Shown here: positions 1-4,989 of the stretch, one piece after another
How the letters are laid out: every line of letters starts with the position of its first letter
Position numbering within the stretch: position 1 is the stretch's first letter
From: Lachnospiraceae bacterium UBA3863
GTDB taxonomy: Bacteria > Bacillota > Clostridia > Lachnospirales > Lachnospiraceae
Assembly (NCBI GenBank): GCA_002392385.1
Contig: DGGX01000239.1
Span: forward strand, 1-6,080
Direction of reading: 5' to 3'
DNA: 6,080 bases
Translations under genes and position numbers: made by a program
The notes under the pieces: generated by a model
Databases searched by the model: none
The model's input: only the letters and a program-made list of their open reading frames with translations
What the model was told of the DNA's origin: nothing

Positions 1-1035
1 GGTCTGGCCGCGGGTGAACATGGCGCTGCCGTGAACGCGGGGGATGATATCCACCTCGGCCGCCAGGGGACGGATCTCGTTGAGCTGTCTGCCGTCGGGA
101 CGCTTGTGGTCCTTGAGGATCATCTTGCGGATGGTCTTCTTCTCATACTGATAGACGGCCTCGTCCAGGATGGAGAGCCACTCGGGCTTCTCGGCGAAGG
201 CTTCGCGCAGTCTCTCGGTGAAGACGGCCACGTTCTTCTCTCTGGTCTGCTTGTCGTCGGTGAAGACGGCCTCTTCCATCTCTGCCGGAGGCACGATCTC
301 ACGGATAGCCGCGAACAGCTCCTCGGGGATGGCGCAGCTGACATACTCTCTCTTGGGCTTGCCGGCTTCCGCCACGATGCCGTTGATGAACTCGATGATC
401 TTCTTGTTGACGGCGTCCGCTTCATAGATGTAGCGGATCATGTCGGCCTCGGGCACCTCGTTGGCACCGGCTTCGATCATGATGACCTTGTCGGCGGTGG
501 AGGCGACGGTCAGCTTCAGATCGCCCTTATCCCACTGCTCCTGGGAAGGGTTGATGATCATCTCGCCGTTCACGAGACCGATCTGCGTAGCAGCGCAGGG
601 GCCCGCGAAGGGGATATCCGAGATGGAGGTCGCGACAGAGGCGCCGATCATAGCCACCAGCTCGGGACGGCAGGCAGGATCCACGCTCATGACCATGGCT
701 TCCAGGGTCACGTCATTGCGCATATCCTTGGGGAACAGAGGACGCATGGGGCGGTCGATGACACGGCTGGTCAGGATCGCGTTCTCGCTGGGTCTGCCCT
801 CTCTCTTGTTGAAGCCGCCGGGGATCTTGCCGATGGCGTAGAACTTCTCGCTGTACTCAACGCTCAGCGGGAAGAAATCGATGCCGTCGCGGGGAGAGGC
901 AGAGGCTGTGGCTGTGCAGAGCAGGGTGGTGTCGCCGTAGTGCATGAAGGCGCAGCCGCCGGCCTGCTTGCCCACACGGCCGATGTCGATGCTCAGAGTC
1001 CTTCCTGCCAGTTCCATGGAATAAGTTTTGTACAT
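1..1035 (-). CDS. pnp: Polyribonucleotide nucleotidyltransferase (PNPase), N-terminal part, truncated by window edge
   Basis: PNPase is a trimeric cytoplasmic 3'-to-5' exoribonuclease that uses phosphate to release nucleoside diphosphates, and it can also add 3' tails. The visible 345 residues begin MYKTYSMELAGRTLSIDIGR and match the family closely. The first RNase PH domain spans about residues 1-145 and includes FMHYGDTTLL (30-39), GKIPGGFNKREGRPSE (69-84) and SRVIDRPMRPLFP (90-102). A helical linker follows (about 146-310). The second RNase PH core begins near KRPDGRQLNEIRPL (311-324) and PRVHGSAMFTRGQT (332-345), where the window ends. The rest of that catalytic core and the KH and S1 RNA-binding domains lie outside. 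The ATG at 1035 is chosen because the family N-terminus starts there and an AGGA lies 10 nt upstream. Gene order rpsO-pnp is the classic arrangement. The reading frame is intact in the visible part. Identity is very secure. Confidence 0.97.
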   Translation of the reverse strand, partial: MYKTYSMELAGRTLSIDIGRVGKQAGGCAFMHYGDTTLLCTATASASPRDGIDFFPLSVEYSEKFYAIGKIPGGFNKREGRPSENAILTSRVIDRPMRPLFPKDMRNDVTLEAMVMSVDPACRPELVAMIGASVATSISDIPFAGPCAATQIGLVNGEMIINPSQEQWDKGDLKLTVASTADKVIMIEAGANEVPEADMIRYIYEADAVNKKIIEFINGIVAEAGKPKREYVSCAIPEELFAAIREIVPPAEMEEAVFTDDKQTREKNVAVFTERLREAFAEKPEWLSILDEAVYQYEKKTIRKMILKDHKRPDGRQLNEIRPLAAEVDIIPRVHGSAMFTRGQT

Positions 1036-1036
1036 G

Positions 1037-1086
1037 TTCTTTCTTTCCTTTTCCTTCGTTCTTCTTCCTTCTTCTTTACTTCTTCC
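1037..1086 (-). promoter_or_regulatory. Polypurine pnp leader with several AGGA/AAGGA boxes
   Basis: On the transcribed strand, 48 of 50 nt just upstream of the pnp start are purines; the exceptions are at 1058 and 1078. The tract holds repeated AAGGA and GAAGAA units. The AGGA at 1049-1046, 10 nt before the ATG, is the best Shine-Dalgarno, and another lies at 1055-1052. Such a tract cannot fold on itself, so it should present a single-stranded ribosome landing site. Whether it also binds PNPase or another regulator is not shown by the sequence. Confidence 0.55.
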
Positions 1087-1101
1087 GTCAATGTGTGACG
1101 G
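1085..1101 (-). other. Small hairpin in the pnp leader
   Basis: The transcript can form CCGUC / GACGG, a 5-bp stem with a 7-nt loop, just before the polypurine tract. It is short and may be incidental. It lies immediately downstream of the larger rpsO-pnp stem-loop, so the two could form a two-hairpin leader. Confidence 0.35.
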
Positions 1102-1109
1102 ACGCACAA

Positions 1110-1146
1110 GAGACGGCGTGACCGAAACTGCGGTCCAGGCCGTCTC
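1110..1146 (-). other. rpsO-pnp intergenic stem-loop (possible processing or attenuation site)
   Basis: The transcript can pair GAGACGGC (1146-1139) with GCCGUCUC (1117-1110). A 3x2 internal loop separates this from a second stem, GACCG / CGGUC (1135-1131 with 1124-1120), closed by a 6-nt loop. This is a strong structure, but only two U residues follow it before UGCG, so it is not a typical intrinsic terminator. In E. coli the rpsO-pnp spacer holds a terminator and an RNase III-cleaved pnp leader hairpin that PNPase uses for autoregulation. A comparable processing role here is an inference from position and shape. Confidence 0.5.
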
Positions 1147-1155
1147 CGAGCTTAC

Positions 1156-1185
1156 ATAATTAATGGGATCACTTTCTGATACCAA
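1156..1185 (-). promoter_or_regulatory. Weak candidate promoter for pnp at the end of rpsO
   Basis: On the minus strand TTGGTA (1185-1180, 4/6 to the -35 consensus) is followed after 18 nt by AATTAT (1161-1156, 4/6 to the -10 consensus). The -10 lies in an AT-rich patch that stands out in this GC-rich sequence. A transcript from here would start close to the stem-loop at 1110-1146. The match is modest and could be chance. Read-through from rpsO alone would also express pnp. Confidence 0.25.
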
Positions 1186-1435
1186 GCTGCTCGATCAGTG
1201 TACGATAGCGGTTGATATCCTTGTCCTTCAGATAGTCAAGCAGACCTCTGCGCTTACCGACGAGCATCAGAAGGCCTCTGCCGGAGTGGTGATCCTTGGG
1301 GTTCTTCTTGATGTGATCGGTGAGCTCGCGGATCCTGGCGGTCAGGATGGCGATCTGGACCTCCGGTGAACCGGTGTCGCCCTCGAATCTCTGGAACTGC
1401 TTGATAACTTCTGTCTTCTTGTCCTTACTGATCAT
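1169..1435 (-). CDS. rpsO: 30S ribosomal protein S15
   Basis: S15 binds the central-domain three-way junction of 16S rRNA early in 30S assembly, nucleates binding of S6/S18, and later contacts the 50S subunit. The 88-residue product has the usual length and hallmark segments: [19 protein letters not shown] (17-35), [19 protein letters not shown] (38-56) and [16 protein letters not shown] (58-73). These form the four-helix S15 fold with the conserved DTGS and DHHSRRGL-type RNA-contact segments; here the second reads DHHSGRGL. The ATG at 1435 gives the family N-terminus (MISKDKK) and has an AAGGAG Shine-Dalgarno at 1448-1443, 7 nt upstream. An in-frame open extension upstream to 1570 is ignored because it runs through the leader and promoter. 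The gene has its own candidate promoter and structured leader and is followed by pnp. Confidence 0.97.
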   Translation of the reverse strand: MISKDKKTEVIKQFQRFEGDTGSPEVQIAILTARIRELTDHIKKNPKDHHSGRGLLMLVGKRRGLLDYLKDKDINRYRTLIEQLGIRK

Positions 1436-1456
1436 TTCTTCTCTCCTTTCGATCAG

Positions 1457-1502
1457 ATACGCCGGACCCTCTTGTCCGTACGTCCGCTGCGGTCCGCCGT
1501 AT
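1457..1502 (-). promoter_or_regulatory. Long hairpin in the rpsO leader, candidate S15 autoregulatory element
   Basis: In the rpsO leader AUACG (1502-1498) pairs with CGUAU (1461-1457). After one G.G mismatch and a C-G pair, GGACC (1495-1491) pairs with GGUCC (1468-1464). The result is an 11-bp stem enclosing about 22 nt. It ends 8 nt before the AAGGAG of rpsO. S15 represses its own translation through leader RNA structures in several bacterial groups, with folds that differ between lineages. Position and strength fit such an element, but I cannot assign it to a named S15 leader class. Confidence 0.5.
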
Positions 1503-1519
1503 ACCAGGGAAGGGTCGGA

Positions 1520-1539
1520 GACGCCGTTTCCGGAGCATC
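1520..1539 (-). promoter_or_regulatory. GAAA-tetraloop hairpin in the rpsO leader
   Basis: The transcript reads GAUG-CU-CCG-GAAA-CGG-CGUC. GAUG/CGUC and CCG/CGG pair around a GAAA tetraloop, with a 2-nt CU bulge. It lies in the 5' half of the presumed rpsO leader, upstream of the long hairpin at 1457-1502, and would be part of the same regulatory domain if that domain is real. A 20-nt structure of this size could also be fortuitous. Confidence 0.4.
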
Positions 1540-1560
1540 GGTAAAGTGCGCAGCACTGGA

Positions 1561-1589
1561 ATAATACCATATATATCAGAGTCTGTAAA
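1561..1589 (-). promoter_or_regulatory. Sigma-70-type promoter for rpsO, inside the end of ribF
   Basis: On the minus strand TTTACA (1589-1584, 5/6 to TTGACA) is separated by exactly 17 nt from TATTAT (1566-1561, 5/6 to TATAAT). A TGG precedes the -10 and supplies the extended -10 TG dinucleotide. The -35 box lies in the last codons of ribF and the -10 just past its stop. Transcription would start near 1554 and give an rpsO leader of about 120 nt. The spacer region is AT-rich against a GC-rich background. This is the strongest promoter match I found in the window, and it would uncouple rpsO-pnp from the upstream genes. Confidence 0.75.
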
Positions 1590-2496
1590 GTTCTTTTCCC
1601 GCGCGAATATCCGCCTCCATGGCCTCACGGAGAGCCTCCAGATCCGCGAAGTGCTGCTCGGGCCTGCGGAAGTGCAGGAGGTCTGTCACCGCCTGCTCGC
1701 CGTAGAGGTCGCCGCTGAAATTAAAGAGGTGGGTCTCCGCCGTGATCTTCCCGCTTCCGGAGACCGTAGGCCGCATGCCGATATTGGTCATGCCGTAGAG
1801 CTTACGGCCCTCCACCGTCACCTGGGAGAAGTATACACCCAGAGGCGGCAGGAGCTTGTCCGGGTCCGGGATCTGGTTGATGGTGGGGATCCCGATCCGC
1901 CTGCCGATCTCCCGGCCGTGGCGGATGGGTCCGGCTATGCTGTAGGGCCTGCCCAGGCACCTGGCCGCGTCCTCCATATCTCCCCGGCGCAGCAGGTCCC
2001 GCACCCGGGTGGAGCTGACGGCCTTGCCGTCGATCCGGAGCTTCTCGATGCACTCGGCCTCGAAGCCGTCCTCCGCGGCAATGGCCCGCAGCAGGGCGAA
2101 ATCGCCCTTGCCCTTCCTTCCATAAGAAAGGTCCGGCCCCGCCGCCACGTAGGCGGCGTGCATCCTGTCCCGCAGGATCCCCCGGACAAAATCCTCCGGC
2201 GGCGTATCTGCGGTCTCCCTGTCGAAGGGATACTCTATGAGGATATCGATGCCCAGCCTGTCGAAGAGGTCTCTCTTCTCCTCCTCCGTGGTGAGGACCT
2301 TGCCGTCCCCGATCCCGAAGAAGCGGTCGGGCGCGGGATGGAAGGTGAAGATGGCCGTCGTCATCCCCTCTTCTTTTCTCCTGATCAGCTCGCGCAGGAG
2401 CTTCTGGTGGCCCAGGTGGACCCCGTCGAATTTACCGATGGCCAGGGCTGTGGGGCCTTCCAGCTGAAAGTCTTTGGTTCCGGAAATGATCTGCAA
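1576..2496 (-). CDS. ribF: Bifunctional riboflavin kinase / FMN adenylyltransferase
   Basis: RibF phosphorylates riboflavin to FMN and then adenylates FMN to FAD in the cytoplasm. The 306-residue length is normal for the two-domain enzyme. The N-terminal nucleotidyltransferase domain shows [14 protein letters not shown] (21-34), with the HxGH nucleotide-binding motif, then [15 protein letters not shown] (118-132) and the SSTRVRDLL motif (151-159). The C-terminal flavokinase domain shows [10 protein letters not shown] (178-187), carrying the PTxN signature, then PPLGVYF (197-203), TNIGMRPTV (217-225) and [13 protein letters not shown] (234-246), where E234 is the likely catalytic acid/base. 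The start is TTG, not ATG. An AAGGAG lies 7 nt upstream, an in-frame TAA lies at 2512-2514, and no ATG or GTG lies between them. It sits 32 nt after truB, a frequent pairing. The rpsO promoter overlaps its 3' end. Confidence 0.96.
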   Translation of the reverse strand: MQIISGTKDFQLEGPTALAIGKFDGVHLGHQKLLRELIRRKEEGMTTAIFTFHPAPDRFFGIGDGKVLTTEEEKRDLFDRLGIDILIEYPFDRETADTPPEDFVRGILRDRMHAAYVAAGPDLSYGRKGKGDFALLRAIAAEDGFEAECIEKLRIDGKAVSSTRVRDLLRRGDMEDAARCLGRPYSIAGPIRHGREIGRRIGIPTINQIPDPDKLLPPLGVYFSQVTVEGRKLYGMTNIGMRPTVSGSGKITAETHLFNFSGDLYGEQAVTDLLHFRRPEQHFADLEALREAMEADIRAGKELYRL

Positions 2497-2503
2497 TCTT
2501 ACG

Positions 2504-2509
2504 CTCCTT
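2504..2509 (-). promoter_or_regulatory. Shine-Dalgarno of ribF that decides a TTG start
   Basis: AAGGAG on the minus strand ends 7 nt before the TTG at 2496-2494. Because an in-frame stop lies at 2512-2514 and no other usual start codon lies between, this site fixes TTG as the ribF initiator. The surrounding 32-nt gap is AT-rich and probably unstructured. Confidence 0.8.
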
Positions 2510-2528
2510 ATTTATCTTTACGCACCGC

Positions 2529-3467
2529 TCAGTCCCGCGGCAGGAACATCTGCTCCGCAAGGAGCCTGTCTCCCTCCGCCAGCCTGTACAGGGCGTAGAA
2601 TGTGCCCGCTTCATCGTAGAGCCGCACCCGTTCTCCCGGGACGCCGGTCATACGAGCGCCCTCCCGCGGCTCCGTCTGCTCCAGCTGCAGGGCGTTCCCG
2701 TTCAGAAGGTAACGCATGGCCGCCGGCCGCACAGTCAGGGCCGGTGCCTCCTCGAAGAAACTGTCCACAGGCATGATCAGGGACCGCAGGCGGTCCGGTT
2801 CCTCGTGGGCCAGCCTCTCCGCCTCGTCCAGACGGATGGCCCGGTCCAGGGTGAAGATCCCCACTCTGGTCCGCAGAAGATATTCCATGCAGCCGCCCGT
2901 GCCCAGGGCTTCTCCCAGGTCTCTGCAGAGAGACCGGATGTAGGTCCCCTTGGAGCACCTGACCCGCATACGGACCAGGGGCAGGTCCACGCCGGTGATC
3001 TCCAGGTCGTGGATCACGATCCTGCGGGGCTTGCGTTCCACCACCTTGCCCTCCCGGGCCAGCTGGTAGAGTCTGCGACCGTTGACCTTGATGGCCGCAT
3101 ACATGGGCGGGATCTGGTCATAGGGGCCCGTAAAGCCGGCGGCGGCCTCACGCAGGGCCTCCTCCGTCACGCGCTGCCGCACCTCCTCGTCCGGCATGGT
3201 CCGCAGGATCTGCCCGGTCATGTCCTCGGTGTCCGTGACCGTTCCCAGCCGCATCACCGCCTCGTATTCCTTGTCGCGGTCCGCGATGAGATCGCACAGA
3301 CGGGTCGCGCTGCCCAGGCAGACGGGCAGGACCCCCTCCGCCGCGGGATCCAGGGTGCCTGTGTGGCCGATCTTCCGCATACGGAGAATGCCCCGGAGTC
3401 TGGCCACCACATCGGAAGAGGTGTAGCCGGCCTCCTTATAAATGGTGATCATCCCGCTGTACATCAT
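2529..3467 (-). CDS. truB: tRNA pseudouridine-55 synthase TruB
   Basis: TruB isomerises U55 in the T-loop of tRNAs to pseudouridine and also acts as a tRNA chaperone. From the ATG at 3467 the product has 312 residues, usual for the family. It opens with MITIYKEAGYTSSDVV (6-21). The catalytic segment GHTGTLDPAAEGVLPVCLG (34-52) contains the nucleophile D40. KEYEA (66-70) supplies the tyrosine that stacks on the target base. IPPMYAAIKVNGRRLYQLAREG (119-140) and VRCSKGTYIRSLCRDLG (169-185) complete the catalytic fold. Residues about 240-312 form the C-terminal PUA-like RNA-binding domain, ending in KMFLP-like EQMFLPRD. The frame is open for 54 more codons upstream, but those overlap nrnA and look unlike TruB. 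The start is an ATGATG whose TGA is the nrnA stop. A weak AGGCGG is 4 nt from the first ATG and 7 nt from the second, so the protein may be 312 or 311 residues long. Confidence 0.96.
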   Translation of the reverse strand: MMYSGMITIYKEAGYTSSDVVARLRGILRMRKIGHTGTLDPAAEGVLPVCLGSATRLCDLIADRDKEYEAVMRLGTVTDTEDMTGQILRTMPDEEVRQRVTEEALREAAAGFTGPYDQIPPMYAAIKVNGRRLYQLAREGKVVERKPRRIVIHDLEITGVDLPLVRMRVRCSKGTYIRSLCRDLGEALGTGGCMEYLLRTRVGIFTLDRAIRLDEAERLAHEEPDRLRSLIMPVDSFFEEAPALTVRPAAMRYLLNGNALQLEQTEPREGARMTGVPGERVRLYDEAGTFYALYRLAEGDRLLAEQMFLPRD

Positions 3468-4423
3468 TGCGCCGCCTGTGTCGCTGCCAGACACTCCATC
3501 TCCAGAAGGATGTCGTCCACATCCCCCCGTACCGTGCATCCCGCGGCTCTCTTGTGACCGCCCCCGCCGAAACTGGCTGCTATGGCCGACACATCGGTCC
3601 TGCCGTTGGACCGCAGGCTGCATTTCCACTCTCCGCCCGGCATCTCACCCGCCATGACGGCGCAGTCCACGCCCCTGGTCAGGGCCATCTGGGCACTGAT
3701 CCCGTCGAAATCGGCGGACGTCGCCCCGCAGGACTGCTGGATGCTGAGCGGGAGGCTGCAGCAGACGAACATGCCGCCCAGACGGAACTCCATCCTGGTC
3801 AGCGCGGCGCCCAGAAGACGGTGCTGGGCCTTGCTCCTGGCATAGAAGACATCCCGCACGATATCGGAGAAATCGAATCCGTAGGCCACAAGATCTGCCG
3901 CCGTGCGCAGGGTGTTGGGGGAGGTGCTGGAATAGCGGAAAACACCGGTATCCGTGACGATGCCGATGTAAAGAGCCGTCGCGATCTCCGCGTCCACAAA
4001 GGCCGGATCCATCAGGCCGTAGAGCATCTCGCAGACGCTGCCGGCCGTGGGATCGATGACATTGACCAGGGCACTGCCCCGGTTGGAGATGTGGTGGTCG
4101 ATATTGCAGGTGCGCGCCGCCCTGTCAAAAAGGGGCCTGGCGGCGCCCAGTCTCTCGGGCACGGTATCCAGGCACACGAAGAGGTCATAGGTCCCCTCTT
4201 CCGTCTCGGCGTCGTGGCGGATCCTGTCCGCGTGGGGCACATGGGCCCTGAGCTCCTCCGGGATCTCCTCCAGGAAAACGTCCGCGTGCAGACCCGGGCA
4301 GGCCTTCTCCAGATAGAGGGCTGCGGCGACGCAGCTCCCGACACAGTCTCCGTCGGGATGGATATGACCGCTCACGGCGACTCTCGACGCCCCGGCCGCG
4401 ATCTCTCTCAAGTCAGTACTCAT
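3464..4423 (-). CDS. nrnA: DHH-family phosphoesterase, NrnA-type oligoribonuclease / pAp phosphatase
   Basis: NrnA-like enzymes hydrolyse very short RNA oligonucleotides from the cell's RNA decay pathway, and many also convert 3'-phosphoadenosine 5'-phosphate to AMP. The 319-residue product carries the full set of DHH motifs that bind Mn ions: GHIHPDGDCVGS (19-30), the aspartate of LFVCLDTV (D86), NIDHHISN (107-114, the DHH signature) and VTDTGVFRYSSTS (156-168, D158). The C-terminal DHHA1 substrate-binding domain contains KCSLRSNGRTDVSAIA (267-282) and FGGGGHKRAAGC (285-296). No key residue is missing. The ATG at 4423 lies 5 nt after the rbfA stop, and its Shine-Dalgarno lies within the last rbfA codons. 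Its stop codon overlaps the truB start. Placement between rbfA and truB is common in Firmicutes. The exact substrate preference (RNA, pAp, cyclic-di-nucleotide products) cannot be read from sequence. Confidence 0.9.
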   Translation of the reverse strand: MSTDLREIAAGASRVAVSGHIHPDGDCVGSCVAAALYLEKACPGLHADVFLEEIPEELRAHVPHADRIRHDAETEEGTYDLFVCLDTVPERLGAARPLFDRAARTCNIDHHISNRGSALVNVIDPTAGSVCEMLYGLMDPAFVDAEIATALYIGIVTDTGVFRYSSTSPNTLRTAADLVAYGFDFSDIVRDVFYARSKAQHRLLGAALTRMEFRLGGMFVCCSLPLSIQQSCGATSADFDGISAQMALTRGVDCAVMAGEMPGGEWKCSLRSNGRTDVSAIAASFGGGGHKRAAGCTVRGDVDDILLEMECLAATQAAQ

Positions 4424-4428
4424 AGACT

Positions 4429-4869
4429 TCAGGTCTCCTCCGTGGTCTCTTCCTCAGTCTCTTCCGCGGTCTCTTCCGTGATCTCCTCTTCGCCCCGTTC
4501 CTGCTGGGCCTGTCTGTCCATGGCCGTCACCTCGTCGATCCGGTGCGACATCTCCACGCCGTAGGCGATGGAATCGTCCCCGATGAAGCGAAGCTCCGGG
4601 GTATGTCTGAGGTTGATCCGTCTGGCCAGCTCCCCGCGCAGGAAGCCGGAAGCGCTCTTAAGGCCCTGCATGGTCTCTTCCAGCTGCTTCTCGTTTCCGT
4701 ACACGCTGATCCTGACGCGGCAGGACTTGAGGTCCGGCGCCACCTCCACAGCGGTCACGCTGGTGAGCGGGCTGACCCTGGGGTCCTTGAGACCGCCGCG
4801 GATGATCTCTCCGAGGACCCTCTGGACCTCTTCATTGATACGGCGATTCTTTACGCTGTTTTTTCTCAT
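4429..4869 (-). CDS. rbfA: 30S ribosome-binding factor A
   Basis: RbfA is a single KH-like domain protein that binds late pre-30S particles near the 16S rRNA 5' helix, assists 17S-to-16S maturation and supports growth in the cold. The start RKNSVKNRRINEEVQRVL (2-19) is typical. It is followed by LKDPRV (27-32), SVTAVEVAPDLKSCRVRISV (37-56), the KSASGFLR segment (71-78) carrying the AxG kink of this KH type, and LRHTPELRF (87-95). The domain ends near residue 120. Residues 124-146 form an extra glutamate-rich tail that makes the protein 146 residues long, against roughly 115-130 usual. The ATG at 4869 has AGGAGG at 4885-4880, 10 nt upstream. The gene follows infB after a 120-nt spacer and is tightly joined to nrnA. 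Confidence 0.96.
   Translation of the reverse strand: MRKNSVKNRRINEEVQRVLGEIIRGGLKDPRVSPLTSVTAVEVAPDLKSCRVRISVYGNEKQLEETMQGLKSASGFLRGELARRINLRHTPELRFIGDDSIAYGVEMSHRIDEVTAMDRQAQQERGEEEITEETAEETEEETTEET
4432..4488 (-). repeat. 12-nt tandem repeat encoding the (EETx)n tail of RbfA; carries the nrnA Shine-Dalgarno
   Basis: On the minus strand, near-identical 12-nt units of the form GARGAGAYCNNN occur 4.75 times. They encode EEIT-EETA-EETE-EETT-EET, residues 128-146 of RbfA. The last unit runs straight into the TGA stop. Its GGAG (4438-4435), or the GGAGG just before (4441-4437), is the only good Shine-Dalgarno for nrnA, 11-13 nt from its ATG. Because the repeat is a multiple of 3 nt, unit gain or loss would lengthen or shorten the tail without shifting the frame. 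Confidence 0.85.
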
Positions 4870-4879
4870 ACTTAGTGTC

Positions 4880-4885
4880 CCTCCT
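4880..4885 (-). promoter_or_regulatory. Shine-Dalgarno of rbfA
   Basis: AGGAGG on the minus strand lies 10 nt before the rbfA ATG, a slightly long spacing. It sits downstream of the infB-rbfA hairpin. This shows that rbfA is translated independently despite being in the infB transcript. Confidence 0.7.
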
Positions 4886-4939
4886 CTGCGGTGCCCGGCT
4901 GCGCCGCCATAGCCCGGCAGGGCAGCCTATATCGGCACA

Positions 4940-4970
4940 GATGCCCGCGGCGGTAACCGCTGCGGGCATC
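4940..4970 (-). other. Strong hairpin in the infB-rbfA spacer
   Basis: The transcript can pair GAUGCCCGC (4970-4962) with GCGGGCAUC (4948-4940). After an A.C mismatch, GCGG pairs with CCGC around a 3-nt UUA loop. The stem has 13 pairs and one mismatch. It begins 19 nt after the infB stop codon. No U-tract follows (the next bases are UGUGCCG), so it is not a classical terminator. It may protect the 3' end of the upstream mRNA, act as a processing site, or attenuate transcription into rbfA. These roles are inferred from position only. Confidence 0.55.
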
Positions 4971-4989
4971 CATTCCCAGTCTGTAATCC

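Noticed and set aside
31..1098. A 355-codon open frame on the plus strand opposite pnp
   Set aside because: It is exactly codon-aligned with pnp in antisense, has no recognisable domain, and ends within the pnp leader. Avoidance of TTA, CTA and TCA in pnp explains its length.
1110..1146. Intrinsic terminator of rpsO
   Set aside because: The stem is strong enough, but the downstream bases are UUGUGCG, not a U-run. I report it as a stem-loop of uncertain role.
1436..1570. A 45-codon N-terminal extension of S15 starting at 1570
   Set aside because: The frame is open, but the extension overlaps the -10 box and leader, has no family similarity, and would make S15 133 residues instead of the universal ~88. 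The ATG at 1435 has a perfect Shine-Dalgarno.
1546..2598. A 350-codon open frame on the plus strand opposite ribF
   Set aside because: Codon-aligned antisense of a clear ribF. The protein resembles no family and the frame begins inside the rpsO promoter region.
3468..3629. A 54-codon N-terminal extension of TruB starting at 3629
   Set aside because: It overlaps the DHHA1 domain coding of nrnA in another frame and shows no TruB-like sequence. The stop/start overlap at 3464-3467 is the natural junction.
3467..4564. A 365-codon open frame on the plus strand opposite nrnA and part of rbfA
   Set aside because: Codon-aligned antisense of nrnA. Its serine/valine-rich end is simply the opposite strand of the rbfA 12-nt repeat.
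4872..4973. A 33-codon minus-strand frame (MDARSGYRRG...) in the infB-rbfA spacer, ending 2 nt before the rbfA ATG
   Set aside because: The position would suit a leader peptide coupled to rbfA, but there is no convincing Shine-Dalgarno at a proper distance. The frame also runs back into infB, and its sequence largely reflects the hairpin. Conservation in relatives would be needed to revive it.
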